NCBI RefSeq assembly: GCF_014218295.1
Contig: NZ_AP023287.1
Coordinates: 434,001-498,000, forward strand
Source of the DNA: Mycolicibacterium litorale
Lineage (GTDB): Bacteria > Actinomycetota > Actinomycetes > Mycobacteriales > Mycobacteriaceae
Direction of reading: 5' to 3'
DNA length: 64,000 bases
A model generated the notes under the pieces. The model had not been told where the DNA came from. It made no database searches and worked only from the letters and a program-made list of their open reading frames with translations. The position numbers were made by a program, and so were the translations under genes. This document shows positions 63,142 through 64,000 of the stretch, one piece after another (position 1 is the first letter of the stretch; the number at the start of each line of letters is the position of its first letter).

Positions 63142-63999
63142 ATGGATGGGCGATTGCGCTTCGGGCTGAGCACACCGTCAGGGGTGTTCGGACTCGACGA
63201 GGTCGCCGCGGTCGGTGCCGCGGTCGGCCGGCCGGTCGACGTGGTGCTCTGGTACGAGGATTTCGCCGCCGCGGCGCCGACGGCCGCGGTGGCGACGGTG
63301 GCCGCCGCGGGAGCCGCCCCGGTGATCACCTGGGAGCCGTGGCTGTGGCGCACCGACGTCACCGGAACCGGTGCGGCCATGATGAGCGGGATCGCGGCGG
63401 GTGAGTACGACGGTCACCTGAGGGCCTGGGCCGGGGCGCTGTCCGCTACCGCGACGCCGGTGTGGCTCCGGTTCGCCCACGAGTTCAACGGCGACTGGTA
63501 TCCGTGGTCACCCGTCCACGGCACCACACCGCAGACCTACGTCGCCGCCTGGCGACACGCGCACGACCTGTTCGCGAGTGCGGGAGCCACCAGCGTGCGG
63601 TGGGTCTGGTCGCTCGACGCGGCCACCCACGGCGACATACCGCTGGCCGCGTGGTATCCCGGCGACGCCTATGTCGACGTCATCGGCATAGACGGCTACA
63701 ACTGGGGAACAACACACCCATGGAGCCGGTGGACGCCTCCCGTCGAGATCTTCGAACCCGCCGCGACCGAGGTCCGCGCGCTGACCCACCGCCCGATGAT
63801 GATCGCTGAGGTCGGCTGCGCCGAGGCCGGCGGCAGCAAGGCCGACTGGATCACCGACTTCGTGCGCTGGGTGGCCGCCCAGCCCGACGTCGACGCGGTC
63901 GTCTGGTTCGAACACGACAAGGAGACGGACTGGCGGATCGCGAGCAGCCCGGCGGCGACCGCGGCGATGGCGGCGGCGCTGCGGGAGGCGGCAGCGTGA
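63142..63999 (+). CDS. GH26-like glycoside hydrolase
   Basis: A 285-residue (beta/alpha)8-type protein like family 26 endo-mannanases/lichenases. The acid/base is suggested by RFAHEFNGDWYPW (E114) and the nucleophile by MMIAEVGCAE (E223), with IDGYNWGTTHPW between. No signal peptide is seen, so localisation is uncertain. The specificity cannot be read from sequence. ATG 63142 lies 6 bp after an in-frame GTG and behind GGTGGG. The gene ends 1 bp before the window edge. Confidence 0.78.
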   Translation: MDGRLRFGLSTPSGVFGLDEVAAVGAAVGRPVDVVLWYEDFAAAAPTAAVATVAAAGAAPVITWEPWLWRTDVTGTGAAMMSGIAAGEYDGHLRAWAGALSATATPVWLRFAHEFNGDWYPWSPVHGTTPQTYVAAWRHAHDLFASAGATSVRWVWSLDAATHGDIPLAAWYPGDAYVDVIGIDGYNWGTTHPWSRWTPPVEIFEPAATEVRALTHRPMMIAEVGCAEAGGSKADWITDFVRWVAAQPDVDAVVWFEHDKETDWRIASSPAATAAMAAALREAAA

Positions 64000-64000
64000 C

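Overview
The window is high-GC actinobacterial DNA that reads as a Mycolicibacterium-type mycobacterial chromosome. Diagnostic content includes a complete ESX-3 type VII secretion locus with PE/PPE genes, MmpS/MmpL, FadD2/FadE6, DUF732, DUF5078 and DUF4193 proteins, and gene order that largely follows M. tuberculosis Rv0270-Rv0296 as I remember it. No rRNA, tRNA or CRISPR array was seen.

Layout. 1-6.4 kb: the end of a diguanylate cyclase, a TenA-like protein, a methyltransferase, a small membrane protein, a STAS protein, a LigD-type primase-polymerase (PolD2-like) and fadD2. 6.4-21.5 kb: an accessory block between fadD2 and fadE6, which I recall as adjacent in M. tuberculosis. It carries mmpS-mmpL, two CsoR-family regulator genes (one internally deleted), an MFS and an EamA exporter, a universal stress protein, several small secreted proteins, and a copper operon (copZ, Met/His-rich surface protein, P1B-ATPase copA, YHS protein). 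Eight boxes of the form TACCC-N5-GGGTA (four perfect, four with one mismatch) lie in five intergenic regions of this block and tie its genes into one likely copper regulon. 21.5-29.1 kb: ADP-ribosylglycohydrolase, a divergent gene pair with back-to-back SigF-type promoters, DUF4193, fadE6, a TetR regulator, an MpaB-like oxygenase and a methyltransferase.

29.2-43.8 kb: the ESX-3 locus in the order eccA3-eccB3-eccC3-pe5-ppe4-esxG-esxH-espG3-eccD3-mycP3-eccE3, mostly with 1-19 nt overlaps, preceded by an IdeR-like iron box. 43.9-51.1 kb: an alpha/beta hydrolase, tam, and a reverse-strand unit sulfatase-stf0-cysD-cysNC that joins PAPS synthesis to a trehalose sulfotransferase and a sulfatase. 51.1-64 kb: PPOX-like protein, a DUF318/ArsP-type permease, two PAP2 genes (one fused to a lipid kinase), an ArsR/SRPBCC pair with a perfect palindrome, a frameshifted L,D-transpeptidase-like gene, an NTF2-like protein, a FAD/Rieske oxidoreductase, a membrane Hsp70-like protein with a threonine tail, a frameshifted alpha/beta hydrolase and a GH26-like glycosidase.

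The most novel element is the copper-box regulon. It extends beyond known copper resistance genes to an MmpS/MmpL lipid-type exporter, an MFS pump and families of uncharacterised secreted proteins, and it contains a CsoR homologue that has lost its copper-ligand helix. The sulfation unit is the second most interesting.
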